A DNA stretch of 64,000 bases from Rhodospirillales bacterium. GTDB lineage: Bacteria; Pseudomonadota; Alphaproteobacteria; ATCC43930; CGMCC-115725. The stretch spans positions 1-64,000 of the forward strand of contig JAQGIC010000005.1 in assembly GCA_028288725.1 (NCBI GenBank), written 5' to 3'. Numbering within the stretch: the first letter of the stretch is position 1; every line of letters starts with the position of its first letter. The notes below the pieces were generated by a model. That model saw only the letters and a program-made list of their open reading frames with translations, was not told the origin of the DNA and ran no database searches. Below, piece by piece: positions 34,969 through 43,542 of this stretch. A program made the position numbers and the translations under genes.

Positions 34969-35045
34969 TGGTCGGGCAAGCGGGATTCGAACCCACGACC
35001 CCCAGTCCCCCAGACTGATGCGCTACCAGGCTGCGCTATTGCCCG
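34969..35045 (-). tRNA. tRNA-Pro, anticodon GGG, CCA encoded
   Basis: 77 nt on the minus strand. The acceptor stem is CGGGCAA/TTGCCCG followed by ACCA. D-arm AGCCTGGTA sits between GCGC arms. The anticodon stem TCAGT/ACTGG encloses loop CTGGGGG, giving anticodon GGG. The T-arm is GTGGG-TTCGAAT-CCCGC. A T-rich terminator follows at 34921-34953. Confidence 0.97.
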
Positions 35046-35187
35046 ACTTACCGAATGCCGCACGCCCGAACGGGCGACGGCGGGGCGGAATATAGGTGCC
35101 GCCGGGCGGCCGATGCAACCAGCATCTTCTCGCGGGGCCGCCGGACCGCTATGCAGAAGGGAGAGGTGCCCCATTTGGAGTGACGGT

Positions 35188-35943
35188 GTGAGGGAAATTG
35201 TTCTGGCCGTCGCGACCTCGCTGGCTTTGGTGCTGTGGGAGCTTGCGTTTCAGCTGATCATCACGACCGGCCATTGGCAGCCGTCCGAGCTGGAGCTCTA
35301 TGCCGGCGACAAGGTCGGCTTCGCCCTGCTGCTGGCGGTGGCGCTGACCTTCGCCCGGCGCTGGCGCCGCAGCGGCTTCACCGGGCCTGTGGCGTTCGGT
35401 CACTGGTGGATGCTGTGGCCGATCTGGCTCGACGCGCTGGTCCCGCTCAGCCAGGGCCTGGCCGAGGATGGCTGGCGCTACCTGGCGGGCTGGGGCGCGG
35501 TCAGCCTGGCCGTGGGCTTCGGCGAGGAGGGCCTGTTTCGCGGCCTCGTCATGGATCGGCTGGGTCTGGACCGGCCGCGCCGATCGATCCTGCTCTCGGC
35601 GCTGCTGTTCGGCGCGATCCATCTGGCCGGCCTGCTATCGCCGATCGACTATCGGCTGGTGCTGGCCCAGGCGGCGAGCGTGGTCGGGCTGGGCGTCATC
35701 CTGGGTGCGGTCCGGGTGCGCACCGGTTCGATCTGGCCCGGCGTCATCGTCCATGCCGTGCTGGATTTCTGCGGCATCGCCGCCGGCGGCGGCGTGGTCG
35801 AGGCGATGCAATATTCCGAAGACGCGCTCTATTCGATGCTGGGCGCCGGGGCCTTGGCGCTGGCCTGGGGCGTGGCCTTGTGCTGGCGCCTGCCCGCTCC
35901 ACGGCCCGGCCTGCCGCTCAGCGTCGCGCCAGCAGCGCCCTGA
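35188..35943 (+). CDS. CPBP-family intramembrane metalloprotease
   Basis: 251 residues from a GTG with GGAG seven bases before it; the longer ATG frame at 35113 encodes Arg-rich sequence. About seven or eight helices. CPBP (Abi) motifs are [12 protein letters not shown] (EE..R), [11 protein letters not shown] (motif with His) and VIVHAVLDF (H...D). These resemble the Rce1-type glutamate/His active site used to cleave CAAX-like or bacteriocin-related peptides in membranes. The substrate is unknown. It is convergent with and overlaps the MerR gene by 26 bp. Confidence 0.87.
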   Translation: MREIVLAVATSLALVLWELAFQLIITTGHWQPSELELYAGDKVGFALLLAVALTFARRWRRSGFTGPVAFGHWWMLWPIWLDALVPLSQGLAEDGWRYLAGWGAVSLAVGFGEEGLFRGLVMDRLGLDRPRRSILLSALLFGAIHLAGLLSPIDYRLVLAQAASVVGLGVILGAVRVRTGSIWPGVIVHAVLDFCGIAAGGGVVEAMQYSEDALYSMLGAGALALAWGVALCWRLPAPRPGLPLSVAPAAP

Positions 35944-36415
35944 TCGCTTCCAGTTCGATCAGCAGGTCGGCCAGAACCTCGCGCGTGGTCGCATCGAGCG
36001 CGCGGCGTCGGGCGGGCTTCGGTTCCGGCGCCGGTTCGGGCTCGTCCGGCGGTATAAGGTCGGCGTCGAGCTCTTCCAGGCCCAGCGGCAGCGCCATCTC
36101 TTCATAGGCCGGCCCGGCGCCGGCCTTGAGCGCGCCCTCGCGCAGCAGCCGCTGCACGCCCTTGATGGTATAGCCTTCCTGATAGAGCAGCTTCGCCACC
36201 TTGCGCAGCAGCTCGACATCCTCAGGCCGGTAATAGCGCCGCCCGCCGCCACGTTTCAGCGGGCGGATCTGCGGAAACTTGGTTTCCCAGAAGCGCAGGA
36301 CATGCTGCGGCACGTCCAGCTCGTCGGCGACCTCGCTGATCGTCCGAAAGGCCGTGGCCGATTTGACCGCCCGGCGCGCCGGCTCGTCGCCGTCGATGCG
36401 CACGGGGTCGGGCAT
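35918..36415 (-). CDS. MerR-family transcriptional regulator
   Basis: 165 residues. The winged helix-turn-helix ([20 protein letters not shown] followed by [10 protein letters not shown], then [18 protein letters not shown]) lies at about residues 20-90. It is followed by a long Pro/Glu/Arg-rich linker and a short Leu-rich C-terminal helix. The effector domain is absent, as in the short MerR proteins that sit immediately after ihfA in many alphaproteobacteria. It starts five bases past the ihfA stop, so it is probably in the same transcript. The target genes are not evident. Confidence 0.88.
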   Translation of the reverse strand: MPDPVRIDGDEPARRAVKSATAFRTISEVADELDVPQHVLRFWETKFPQIRPLKRGGGRRYYRPEDVELLRKVAKLLYQEGYTIKGVQRLLREGALKAGAGPAYEEMALPLGLEELDADLIPPDEPEPAPEPKPARRRALDATTREVLADLLIELEAIRALLARR

Positions 36416-36420
36416 GGTGT

Positions 36421-36750
36421 TCAGGCCTTCCGGCCGGGCTTGCCGGCGGCCTTGCCGAGCGTCGTATTGATCTGGTCCTTGAGCACATGGCTCGCCCGGA
36501 ACACCAGAACATGGCGCGGCTCGATCGGCACTTCCTCGCCGGTCTTGGGATTGCGGCCGACCCGCTCGCCCTTCTGGCGGACGGCGAAGCTGCCGAAGGA
36601 CGATATCTTGACCATCTCGCCGCGCGACAGCGCGTCCGAGATTTCGCCCAGCACCGTTTCGACCAGATCGGCCGACTCATTCCGCGACAGACCGACCTCT
36701 TGATAGACGGCTTCGCTCAACTGGGCACGCGTGACGGTACCGCCGGTCAT
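36421..36750 (-). CDS. ihfA: Integration host factor alpha subunit
   Basis: 109 residues. [20 protein letters not shown] leads to the HU/IHF fold; the beta-arm sequence [20 protein letters not shown], with conserved Asn-Pro intercalation residues, and [20 protein letters not shown] are IHF-alpha features. It bends DNA as a heterodimer with IhfB in recombination, replication and sigma54 promoters. It is flanked by fabH upstream and a MerR gene downstream, the common alphaproteobacterial order. Confidence 0.96.
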   Translation of the reverse strand: MTGGTVTRAQLSEAVYQEVGLSRNESADLVETVLGEISDALSRGEMVKISSFGSFAVRQKGERVGRNPKTGEEVPIEPRHVLVFRASHVLKDQINTTLGKAAGKPGRKA

Positions 36751-36783
36751 GGCTCAGGCCCTCCAGACGTTGTCCGAACAGCA

Positions 36784-36812
36784 AGCCTAATGACGAAACC
36801 CTGCAACGTCAA
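36784..36812 (-). promoter_or_regulatory. Putative sigma70 promoter for ihfA
   Basis: On the minus strand TTGACG (36812-36807), a 17-bp spacer and TAGGCT (36789-36784) lie 34-62 bp before the ihfA ATG. The -10 box is weak (three of six matches). Confidence 0.35.
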
Positions 36813-36859
36813 AGGTATAGCGGTGAGTTTTTCGGGGCGCGGGGCTATTTCCCCGGCGG

Positions 36860-37822
36860 CTACCAGCGGATCAGCGCCGAGCCCCAGGTGAAGCCGCCGC
36901 CCATGGCTTCGAGCAGCACCAGTTCGCCGCGCTTGATGCGCCCGTCATGGACCGCTTCGGCCAGCGCCAGCGGGATTGACGCCGCCGAGGTATTCGCATG
37001 GCGGTCGACCGTGACCACGACATGGGCCGCGTCGAGACCCAGCTTCTTGCCGACGCCGTCGATGATGCGCTTGTTGGCCTGGTGCGGCACGAGCCAGTCG
37101 ATGTCCCGCGCGGTCAGCTGCTGGGCCGACAGCGCTTCCTCGACCACTTCCGCCAGGCGCTGCACCGCATGGACGAAGACCTTGCGGCCTTCCATGCGCA
37201 GATGGCCGACGGTGCCGGTCGAGGACGGGCCGCCGTCGACGTAGAGCAGATCGTAATTGTCGCCGTCGGAATGCAGATGGGTCGACAGAATGCCGCGCTC
37301 AGAGGCTTCCTCGCCGCGCAGCACGACCGCGCCGGCGCCGTCGCCGAACAGCACGCAGGTCTGGCGATCGGTCCAGTCGAGAATGCGCGAGAAGGTCTCG
37401 GCGCCGATCACGACCGCGGTCTTGACCTGACCGGACTTGATGAAATTATCCGCGACGCCCAGCGCGTAGACGAAGCCGGAACAGACCGCTTGGACGTCGA
37501 AGGCGAAGCCGCGGGCCATGCCCAGCTTATGCTGCACCCGGGTCGCGGTCGCGGGGAAGGTATTGTCGGGCGTCGCCGTCGCGACGATGACCAGATCGAT
37601 CTCGTCGACCCCGATGCCGGCGTGGGCGACGGCGTCGCGCGCGGCCGCCAGCGCCAGGTCCGAGGTGAACTCGCCCTCGGCCGCGACATGGCGCTGCTTG
37701 ATGCCGGTGCGCTGGACGATCCATTCGTCCGTCGTGTCGACGCGGGTCGCCAACTCTTCGTTGGTGACGATGCGCCGGGGCAGGTAAGCGCCGCAACCGA
37801 GAACGACTGAACGCAGGGGCAT
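36860..37822 (-). CDS. fabH: 3-oxoacyl-ACP synthase III (KASIII)
   Basis: 320 residues. Catalytic triad: Cys114 in [13 protein letters not shown], His in [12 protein letters not shown] and Asn in [16 protein letters not shown]; the C-terminus is [13 protein letters not shown]. It condenses acetyl-CoA (or branched starters) with malonyl-ACP to begin fatty acid synthesis. It lies 12 bp downstream of plsX in the rpmF-plsX-fabH cluster that links ribosomal and lipid synthesis. Length is normal and all catalytic residues are present. Confidence 0.97.
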   Translation of the reverse strand: MPLRSVVLGCGAYLPRRIVTNEELATRVDTTDEWIVQRTGIKQRHVAAEGEFTSDLALAAARDAVAHAGIGVDEIDLVIVATATPDNTFPATATRVQHKLGMARGFAFDVQAVCSGFVYALGVADNFIKSGQVKTAVVIGAETFSRILDWTDRQTCVLFGDGAGAVVLRGEEASERGILSTHLHSDGDNYDLLYVDGGPSSTGTVGHLRMEGRKVFVHAVQRLAEVVEEALSAQQLTARDIDWLVPHQANKRIIDGVGKKLGLDAAHVVVTVDRHANTSAASIPLALAEAVHDGRIKRGELVLLEAMGGGFTWGSALIRW

Positions 37823-37834
37823 GATCTCTCGAGG

Positions 37835-38881
37835 CTAGACGGTCGCGGTCTGCGGAGGATTTTCGGGCCCACGCAGCACGGCCAGTTCTTCACGGATCTG
37901 ATCGAGGAAGCCGTTGACCTGCAGGTCGACCGCCACGCCGATCGCGTTGGCGAAGCCGACCGCGTCGGACCCGCCATGGCTCTTGACCACAATACCATTG
38001 AGGCCGAGCAGCATGGCGCCATTGTACCGCCGGGGGTCAAGCCGGTCGCGCATCTTGTTCAGGGCAGGCCGCGCGAACAGATAGCCGATCTGGGCCAGGG
38101 GCGAGCTTTTGAAGGCGGAGCGGGTGAAGCTGGAGAAGAGCTTGACCACCCCCTCCATCGCCTTCAGCGCGATATTGCCGCTGAAGCCGTCGGTCACGAT
38201 GACGTCGACCGTGCCCGCCGCGATATCATTGCCCTCGACGAAGCCGTGATAGGTGATGCCGGGAATGCCGGCCTTCAGACGGAGTGCGGCCTCGCGCACC
38301 GCGTCATTGCCCTTCATCTCTTCCGAGCCGACGTTCAGCAGGCCGATGGTCGGATTGACCAGGCCCAGCACGGCGCGCGCGAACGCGTCGCCCATCAGGG
38401 CGAACTGGACGAGATTCTCGGCGTCGCATTCGATGTTGGCGCCGAGGTCGAGCAGCACGGTCTCGCCGCGCATGGTCGGCAGGAACTGGGCGATGGCCGG
38501 ACGTGAAATCCCCGGCAGCATCTTCAGCACCATCTTGGCCATGACCATCAGCGCGCCGGTATTGCCGGCCGACACGATGCAATCGGCCTTGCCCTCGGCA
38601 ACCGCGTCGATCGCCAGGCGCATGCTGGAACGCCGCCCGCCGCGAAGCGCCGCCGCCGGCTTCGCCGCGCCGGTAATGATGTCTTCCGCGTGCATGACGG
38701 TGGAGGCCGCCTTCACGCGCGGCAGCTTCTCCAGTAGCGGATTGATCCGCGACGCGTCCCCGTACAGCAGGAAACGGACCTGCGGAAACCGCACCAAGGC
38801 GATCTCCGCACCCTTCAACACCATGTCCGGCGCTTGATCGCCGCCCATGACGTCGAGAGCGATGGTGAGTTCCTTGCTCAA
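37835..38881 (-). CDS. plsX: Phosphate acyltransferase PlsX
   Basis: 348 residues from a TTG codon giving MSKELTIALDVMGGDQAPD. The frame is open 79 codons further upstream, but this covers rpmF in another frame and is not family-like. Conserved features: IALDVMGGDQAP, DCIVSAGNTGALM, LLDLGANIECDAENLVQFA, VTDGFSGNIALK and LGLNGIVVKSHGGSDA. It converts acyl-ACP to acyl-phosphate for PlsY in phospholipid synthesis, peripheral to the inner membrane. It lies 26 bp after rpmF and is followed by fabH. Confidence 0.95.
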   Translation of the reverse strand: MSKELTIALDVMGGDQAPDMVLKGAEIALVRFPQVRFLLYGDASRINPLLEKLPRVKAASTVMHAEDIITGAAKPAAALRGGRRSSMRLAIDAVAEGKADCIVSAGNTGALMVMAKMVLKMLPGISRPAIAQFLPTMRGETVLLDLGANIECDAENLVQFALMGDAFARAVLGLVNPTIGLLNVGSEEMKGNDAVREAALRLKAGIPGITYHGFVEGNDIAAGTVDVIVTDGFSGNIALKAMEGVVKLFSSFTRSAFKSSPLAQIGYLFARPALNKMRDRLDPRRYNGAMLLGLNGIVVKSHGGSDAVGFANAIGVAVDLQVNGFLDQIREELAVLRGPENPPQTATV

Positions 38882-38907
38882 GACAGGTAGACCGGCCTCA
38901 GCTTGGA

Positions 38908-39090
38908 TCAGACTGCTTCGGCAACGGTAACTTCGCGACCGTCGTACTGGCCGCAGGAGCCGCAGATGTGATGCGGGCGCTTCAGCTCGCCGCAATTCGA
39001 GCATTCGGCATACACGCTCGGCGAGAGCGCATCGTGCGAACGACGCATGTTGCGGCGCGACTTGGAGGTCTTTTTCTTCGGAACGGCCAT
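38908..39090 (-). CDS. rpmF: 50S ribosomal protein L32
   Basis: 60 residues, a full-length L32: [20 protein letters not shown] at the start and four zinc-type cysteines Cys30, Cys33, Cys43 and Cys46 (CSNC..CGSC). It belongs to the zinc-containing (C+) L32 type. It is the usual neighbour of the DUF177 gene upstream and plsX downstream, forming the conserved DUF177-rpmF-plsX-fabH unit. Confidence 0.96.
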   Translation of the reverse strand: MAVPKKKTSKSRRNMRRSHDALSPSVYAECSNCGELKRPHHICGSCGQYDGREVTVAEAV

Positions 39091-39175
39091 CGTAACGAAC
39101 TCGTAAAGTTAAGGGCACCGCCGGACGGCCGGCGGTATCTATACAAAAACGCCTGTTCCCGCAACCGCGGAAACA

Positions 39176-39745
39176 TCAGCTCTGCTTTTTGAGCACCGCC
39201 AAGGCGTCAAAGGGATTTCGTCGCGCCATCGGGGCACCGGCTTCGTCGTCTTCGATCACATCGGCCTCAGCCGACAGGATCGAGGATTGGGCGCCCACGG
39301 ACCGAGGATAGGGATCCATGGCGACCGACAATTGTTGCGCGACTGCCTCGCCAATGTCAATCGAATCACCTATGAGCGGCTCGATGATCTCATCTTCCGG
39401 ATTGTCTAGGGCCATCTGGTCCGCGGTCGCCTCATCGACATCCGCCCGGTAGATCAGCGTGAAGACATCGGTAATCCGCGCCGGCACCGGGTCGGTCGTG
39501 AAGATGCAGGCCTGGATGAGGTCGGCCTCGATCTGGCCGTCGAACCGAATGGCATCGCCCGGCTCGCGCTTCAGGGTCACCGTCGCTTCGAAGCGGTCGA
39601 GCGAGATCAGTTCGAACCGCCGCGCCAGCGCCGCCCGCTCGCCCGCGTTCGCCACCAACCGGTAGGTCGACGGCTTGAAGCTCAGACGCGAGGCCGAGAT
39701 CGGGTGCGAAAATTCCGGCGGTGAGGTCTGGTCGGCGGCGGTCAT
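39176..39745 (-). CDS. DUF177 / YceD family protein
   Basis: 189 residues. FSHPISASRLS at the N-terminus, IEADLIQACIFTTDPVPARI with the single Cys of the usual C-x-x-C region, and the acidic C-terminal PEDEIIEPLIGDSIDIGEAV all match DUF177. The family is needed for normal 23S rRNA accumulation in bacteria and plants. It ends in DALAVLKKQS, close to the family's typical tail. It sits directly upstream of rpmF (85 bp) and after the UQCC chaperone gene, the normal place for this family. Confidence 0.88.
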   Translation of the reverse strand: MTAADQTSPPEFSHPISASRLSFKPSTYRLVANAGERAALARRFELISLDRFEATVTLKREPGDAIRFDGQIEADLIQACIFTTDPVPARITDVFTLIYRADVDEATADQMALDNPEDEIIEPLIGDSIDIGEAVAQQLSVAMDPYPRSVGAQSSILSAEADVIEDDEAGAPMARRNPFDALAVLKKQS

Positions 39746-39847
39746 GGCGCGCTCTCGGCAGCAGCTTGGACGAATGAGACGCTATAGATCGTGCGTCCGG
39801 GCCCGCGCGTCGAGAGAAATCCTCGCAAGGGCCGTATGCGGCGCACG

Positions 39848-40390
39848 TTAAAGCGGGCCGAACGTGACCGTGCCGCCGATGATCGCGGCGGCGTCCTGAC
39901 CCGCGAGCCGTTCCGCCTGGCGCCGCATATAGGCCACCATGAAAGCCAGATCCTCATCGCGCGGCGCGGCGGTGCCATAGAGATTGCGCCGCAATGCCAA
40001 GGCCAGGTCGCCGGTGCCGGCCGAACCATCCTGGCTGGCCAAGCCATCCTGATAGGCCCGGGTGCGGCCGGCGAGGCCTTCGGCCATGCGCTTGACCTGC
40101 TTGCCGACGGAGAGGTCGCCAGTGCCCATTTCGCGCAAGGCCCGGTCCATGTCGCCGAACAGCACGTCGTAGAGCATCTGGCTGAACTTCTGCGCCTCCG
40201 GCAGCGACCGCAGACGGTGCAGGACCAGAAAGGCGTGCAGGATGATCATCTCGAACCGGCCGTCGAGCGTGTCGGGCACGCCATGGTCGGCATAGAACGG
40301 CACCAGGCGAGCCTGATCCACCGCCGCTCGATGGACGGCGGCGGCGGCGATCTTCTCGGGCGGATGACCGAATAGGCGGGCGAATGCCAT
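39848..40390 (-). CDS. Ubiquinol-cytochrome c chaperone family protein
   Basis: 180 residues from MAFARLFGHP. The family region has VPFYADHGVPDTLDGRFEMI, LHAFLVLHRL, FSQMLYDVLFGDMDRALREM and GTGDLSVGKQVKRMAEGLAG, which match the UQCC1/CBP3 fold that helps assemble the bc1 complex cytochrome b. Upstream residues before this ATG are not family-like. It is the first gene of the run leading through DUF177, rpmF, plsX and fabH, and is divergent from bamE by 88 bp. Confidence 0.88.
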   Translation of the reverse strand: MAFARLFGHPPEKIAAAAVHRAAVDQARLVPFYADHGVPDTLDGRFEMIILHAFLVLHRLRSLPEAQKFSQMLYDVLFGDMDRALREMGTGDLSVGKQVKRMAEGLAGRTRAYQDGLASQDGSAGTGDLALALRRNLYGTAAPRDEDLAFMVAYMRRQAERLAGQDAAAIIGGTVTFGPL

Positions 40391-40478
40391 GGGACCTCGG
40401 ATTTCATGCGCGATCGGACGCTTTGGCCCATCGCGGGAATTGACAGGTGGGTATCGGAACGGGCACCTATTGCCGCAA

Positions 40479-40994
40479 ATGGCCGCTGATATACAGAACT
40501 TCATTCACCGCCGCCGTCACGCCTCGCGTGGGGTCTGGCTTGCATTGGCCGCAGCGGCGCCGCTGGCGCTCGCCGCGTGCAGCCCTGCGCAGGAGCTGCG
40601 CGGCAATCTGCCCGACCCCGCGGTGATCGCGCAGATCGTGCCGGGCAAGACCACCAAGGTCGAGGTCACCCACCTGATGGGCTCGCCGTCGAACATCAGC
40701 ACGTTCGACACCGGCACTTGGTATTACATCGCCCGCCGCTCGGTGCGCGACGCCCTGTCCGCGCCGCAGCTGGTCGGCCAGACCGTCTATGTCGTCCAGT
40801 TCGACGACGCCGGCGTGGTCAAGTCGTTCCAGCAGCAGGACAACAACAACACCGAAGTCGCCATGGTCCCGCGCACGACGCCCGCCTCGGGCAAGGAGCT
40901 GTCGATGATCGAACAGCTGCTCGGCAACTTCGGCAAATTCAGCAGCTCCGACGAGAAAAAGAAGACCGGCGGCGGCGGCGGCGGGGGCTACTAG
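40479..40994 (+). CDS. bamE: Outer-membrane assembly lipoprotein BamE
   Basis: 171 residues from the ATG at 40479. The signal peptide ends in a lipobox-like LALAAC, making a lipoprotein. The SmpA/OmlA domain follows: IVPGKTTKVEVTHLMGSPSN, STFDTGTWYYIARRS, QTVYVVQFDDAGVVKSF. It is part of the BAM complex that inserts beta-barrel proteins into the outer membrane. The Gly-rich C-terminal tail (KKTGGGGGGGY) is an alphaproteobacterial variation. It is divergent from the UQCC gene, as is usual in this group. Confidence 0.93.
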   Translation: MAADIQNFIHRRRHASRGVWLALAAAAPLALAACSPAQELRGNLPDPAVIAQIVPGKTTKVEVTHLMGSPSNISTFDTGTWYYIARRSVRDALSAPQLVGQTVYVVQFDDAGVVKSFQQQDNNNTEVAMVPRTTPASGKELSMIEQLLGNFGKFSSSDEKKKTGGGGGGGY

Positions 40995-41032
40995 CGCCTC
41001 GCCTTGGGGCGTTTGACGAAAAGGAGCCGGCT

Positions 41033-41614
41033 GTGGCGCCGTCCACGATCGCCGCGATGGTCACCGCACAAGCTTGCCGAGCCTTGGCCGACTACTGGAG
41101 TGCTCTTCGTCCGCCCGGCGGCCTTCCGCGCCGGGCGCAGGTCGATCCCGGCGCGATCCCGCTCCTGCTGCCCTCTCTCTACATTCTCGGCATTACCGAC
41201 GCCGGCGTCATCATCCGCTTGGCGGGCACGGCGCTGCGCCAGCTCTACGGTATCGAAATGACCGGCCGGAACATGCTGGACGGGGTAGCCCCGGAGCATC
41301 GGGCGGCGCGGCTCTGGCGCACGCTGCACGCCGCCGACCATCCTTGCGGCATGTATCTCCTGCGCAGTCACCGCTATGCCAGCGGCGCCACCGACAATGT
41401 CGAAAGCATCTTCCTGCCGCTGATTGTGGAGGAACCCGCCGATGGGCTGCGGGCGCAGCAATTCATCGGCATCGCCGCTTCCAAATCCGATCGGCGCTGG
41501 ATCGCCGGGGAAGAGCGCGGCGCCCTGATGACCCCGCATGTGTTCCGCTTTCTGGATGTCGGCTTCGGCATCCCGCCGACGATCCATCCGCCCGCCGAAT
41601 CGGCAGAAGCATAG
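41033..41614 (+). CDS. PAS-domain protein (PAS_5 type)
   Basis: 193 residues from GTG with AGGAG six bases before it. A PAS-like core spans LALADYWSAL-like helix through LLPSLYILGITDAGVIIRLA, ALRQLYGIEMTGRNMLDGVA, and LPLIVEEPADGLRAQQFIGI. No output domain is present. These single-domain PAS_5 proteins are widespread in Rhodospirillales and probably sense redox, light or small ligands. It lies 38 bp after bamE and eight bases before the MFS gene on the same strand, so co-transcription with the latter is likely. Confidence 0.7.
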   Translation: MAPSTIAAMVTAQACRALADYWSALRPPGGLPRRAQVDPGAIPLLLPSLYILGITDAGVIIRLAGTALRQLYGIEMTGRNMLDGVAPEHRAARLWRTLHAADHPCGMYLLRSHRYASGATDNVESIFLPLIVEEPADGLRAQQFIGIAASKSDRRWIAGEERGALMTPHVFRFLDVGFGIPPTIHPPAESAEA

Positions 41615-41621
41615 GCGGCCG

Positions 41622-42785
41622 ATGCGCTGGTGGATTCTCGCCGTTCTGTTCCTGGCCCGAACCTGCATGGCGCTGGAGTTCCAGGTGCTGGGTGCGGTGG
41701 CCCCGCTCGCCAGCCCGGCGCTGGGTCTCGATCATGCCGCCATGGGCCAGTTGCTCGGTCTGTACTGGCTGCCCGGCATCTTTCTGGCGCTGCCGGCCGG
41801 TCTCTTGGGCCAGCGCTTCGGCCTGAAGCGGCTGGGGTTGGCCAGCCTTGCCCTGATGGCGCTCGGCGGCCTGCTGTTGTCGGCCAGCTGGAACTATCCG
41901 ACGGCGGCTGCCGCCCGTCTGGTCGAGGGCGCCGGCAACGCGATCCTGAGCGTCATGATCTCGGCCATGGTCGCGGCCTGGTTCCGCGAGCGGGAATTGT
42001 CGACCGCCATGGCGATCGTGTTCGACAGCTGGCAATTCGGTCTCGCGGCGGCGCTCGTCACGTTTCCGCCGATCGCGGAATGGAGCTCCTGGCAGGGCGC
42101 CATTCTGGCCGCGACGCTGTTCTGCCTGATGGCCGGTCTGCTGGTCGCCGCGGTCTATCGCACGCCGGCGACCGGCGACGCTCCCCCGACCGCCCGCCTG
42201 CCGGACCGCGCGAAGCTGCTGGGCCGCGCCGGCATGATCCCGACGCTGGCCGCCTTGGTCTGGACGACCTACAACGTCGGCCAGATCATCTTCCTGACCT
42301 ATGCGCCGCCCTTGCTGGCCGGACGCGGTCTGCCGCTGGCCGAAGGCGCGCGCATCGTCAGCCTCAGCGTCTGGGTCGCCATGGTCACCATGCCGCTGGG
42401 CGGCGTCCTGACCGACCGCAGCCGGAACCCGCTGCATCTGGTCGTGTTCGGTGCAGCCGGCTCCGGCCTCGCGGGGATCCTGTTCGCCCTGGGTTTCGCG
42501 CCGACGCTCACCTGCCTCGCCATGGGCGTCTTCATCGGCCTGCCGGCCGGCGGCATCCTGGCGCTGCCGACCAGCGCCGTTGCGCGCGAGGACGTCACCT
42601 GGTCGCTCGGCTGGTTCATGGCGGTCTATTATGTGCTGGTCACGCTCAGCCAGTTCCTGGCCGGCTATATCCGGGAATTCACCAGCGACCAGACGGCCGT
42701 CTTGTTCGGCGCCGGCCTGATCCTGGCGACCGTCCCCTGCCTGATCCCGATCCGCCTGCTGCAACGACGTCCCCTGCCCGCCTGA
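41622..42785 (+). CDS. Major facilitator superfamily (MFS) transporter
   Basis: 387 residues from MRWWILAVLFLART, with the upstream in-frame extension lying inside the PAS gene. About twelve helices. The loop LLGQRFGLKRLGLASLA and ARLVEGAGNAILSVMISAMV match the MFS motif-A region and helix 4. The N-terminal half is better conserved; the C-terminal half has GGVLTDRSRNPLHLV. The substrate is unknown. It is followed by an SDR gene after 19 bp, so the two may be co-expressed. Confidence 0.85.
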   Translation: MRWWILAVLFLARTCMALEFQVLGAVAPLASPALGLDHAAMGQLLGLYWLPGIFLALPAGLLGQRFGLKRLGLASLALMALGGLLLSASWNYPTAAAARLVEGAGNAILSVMISAMVAAWFRERELSTAMAIVFDSWQFGLAAALVTFPPIAEWSSWQGAILAATLFCLMAGLLVAAVYRTPATGDAPPTARLPDRAKLLGRAGMIPTLAALVWTTYNVGQIIFLTYAPPLLAGRGLPLAEGARIVSLSVWVAMVTMPLGGVLTDRSRNPLHLVVFGAAGSGLAGILFALGFAPTLTCLAMGVFIGLPAGGILALPTSAVAREDVTWSLGWFMAVYYVLVTLSQFLAGYIREFTSDQTAVLFGAGLILATVPCLIPIRLLQRRPLPA

Positions 42786-42804
42786 AACCAACCGGAGTTC
42801 TCCG

Positions 42805-43488
42805 ATGCCCCTGCCCCGTCCCGGAACCCTGATCGTGACCGGCGCCAGCCGCGGCATCGGCGCCGCGGTTGCGGTGCTGGCCGGGCGGCAGGGTTGGCGC
42901 GTCGCGGTCAATTACGCGCGCGACCTGCCCGCGGCCCTGACGGTCGTGGCGACTATTCGCGAGGCCGGCGGCATGGCCGAGGCGATCCAGGGCGACATCA
43001 GCCGCGAGGCCGACATCCTGAACCTGTTCCGGACGGCAGAGGCGATCCTCGGTCCGCTGGGCGGGCTGGTCAACAATGCCGGCATCACCGGCGGCTTCGC
43101 GCGGATCGACCAGTTGGACGCCGGGCCGCTGGCCCAGGTGCTGGCGGTGAATGTTGCGGGCCCCATCCTGTGCGCCCGGGAGGCGGTCAGGCGGCTGTCG
43201 ACCCGCCATGACGGCAAGGGCGGCGCCATCGTCAATATCTCGTCGCTGGCCGCGCGGACCGGCGGTGCCGGAGAATGGGTGCATTACGCCCCGGTGGCGC
43301 CGGGCCTGATCGAGACAGATCTTCACGCGGCCAATGGTGCCCCCGACCGGCCGAAACGCATGGCGTCCTCGATCCCGATGAAGCGCGCGGGCACGGCGAG
43401 CGAGGTGGCGGAGGGCGTCATCTGGCTGCTGTCGCCGGCCGCGTCCTATACGACCGGCACGATCCTGGAGATCGGCGGCGGACGCTGA
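42805..43488 (+). CDS. SDR-family oxidoreductase lacking the catalytic Lys region
   Basis: 227 residues. The N-terminal NAD(P) motif is TGASRGIGAAVAVLAG, and LVNNAGITG, NISSLAARTG and the C-terminal GGG-like ending are present. Around the active site, HYA is followed at once by PVAPGLIETDLH. Normal proteins read YAxSKGA... followed by about 30 residues, then VRPGLIxTD. So the catalytic Tyr is kept, but Lys and the following helix are missing in a clean in-frame deletion. The length is 20-25 residues under the family norm. It is probably inactive as a dehydrogenase. It lies downstream of the MFS gene. Confidence 0.8.
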   Translation: MPLPRPGTLIVTGASRGIGAAVAVLAGRQGWRVAVNYARDLPAALTVVATIREAGGMAEAIQGDISREADILNLFRTAEAILGPLGGLVNNAGITGGFARIDQLDAGPLAQVLAVNVAGPILCAREAVRRLSTRHDGKGGAIVNISSLAARTGGAGEWVHYAPVAPGLIETDLHAANGAPDRPKRMASSIPMKRAGTASEVAEGVIWLLSPAASYTTGTILEIGGGR

Positions 43489-43495
43489 AACAGCA

Positions 43496-43525
43496 ACGGC
43501 CCCCGGAGTCGCCTCCGGGGGCCGT
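43496..43525. terminator. Bidirectional hairpin between the SDR and hppA
   Basis: ACGGCCCCCGGAG (43496-43508) pairs perfectly with CTCCGGGGGCCGT (43513-43525) over 13 bp with a 4-nt loop, between convergent genes. No long T-run follows on either side, so factor-assisted or weak intrinsic termination is expected. Confidence 0.75.
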
Positions 43526-43542
43526 GCGTCGTTACGGCTGGG

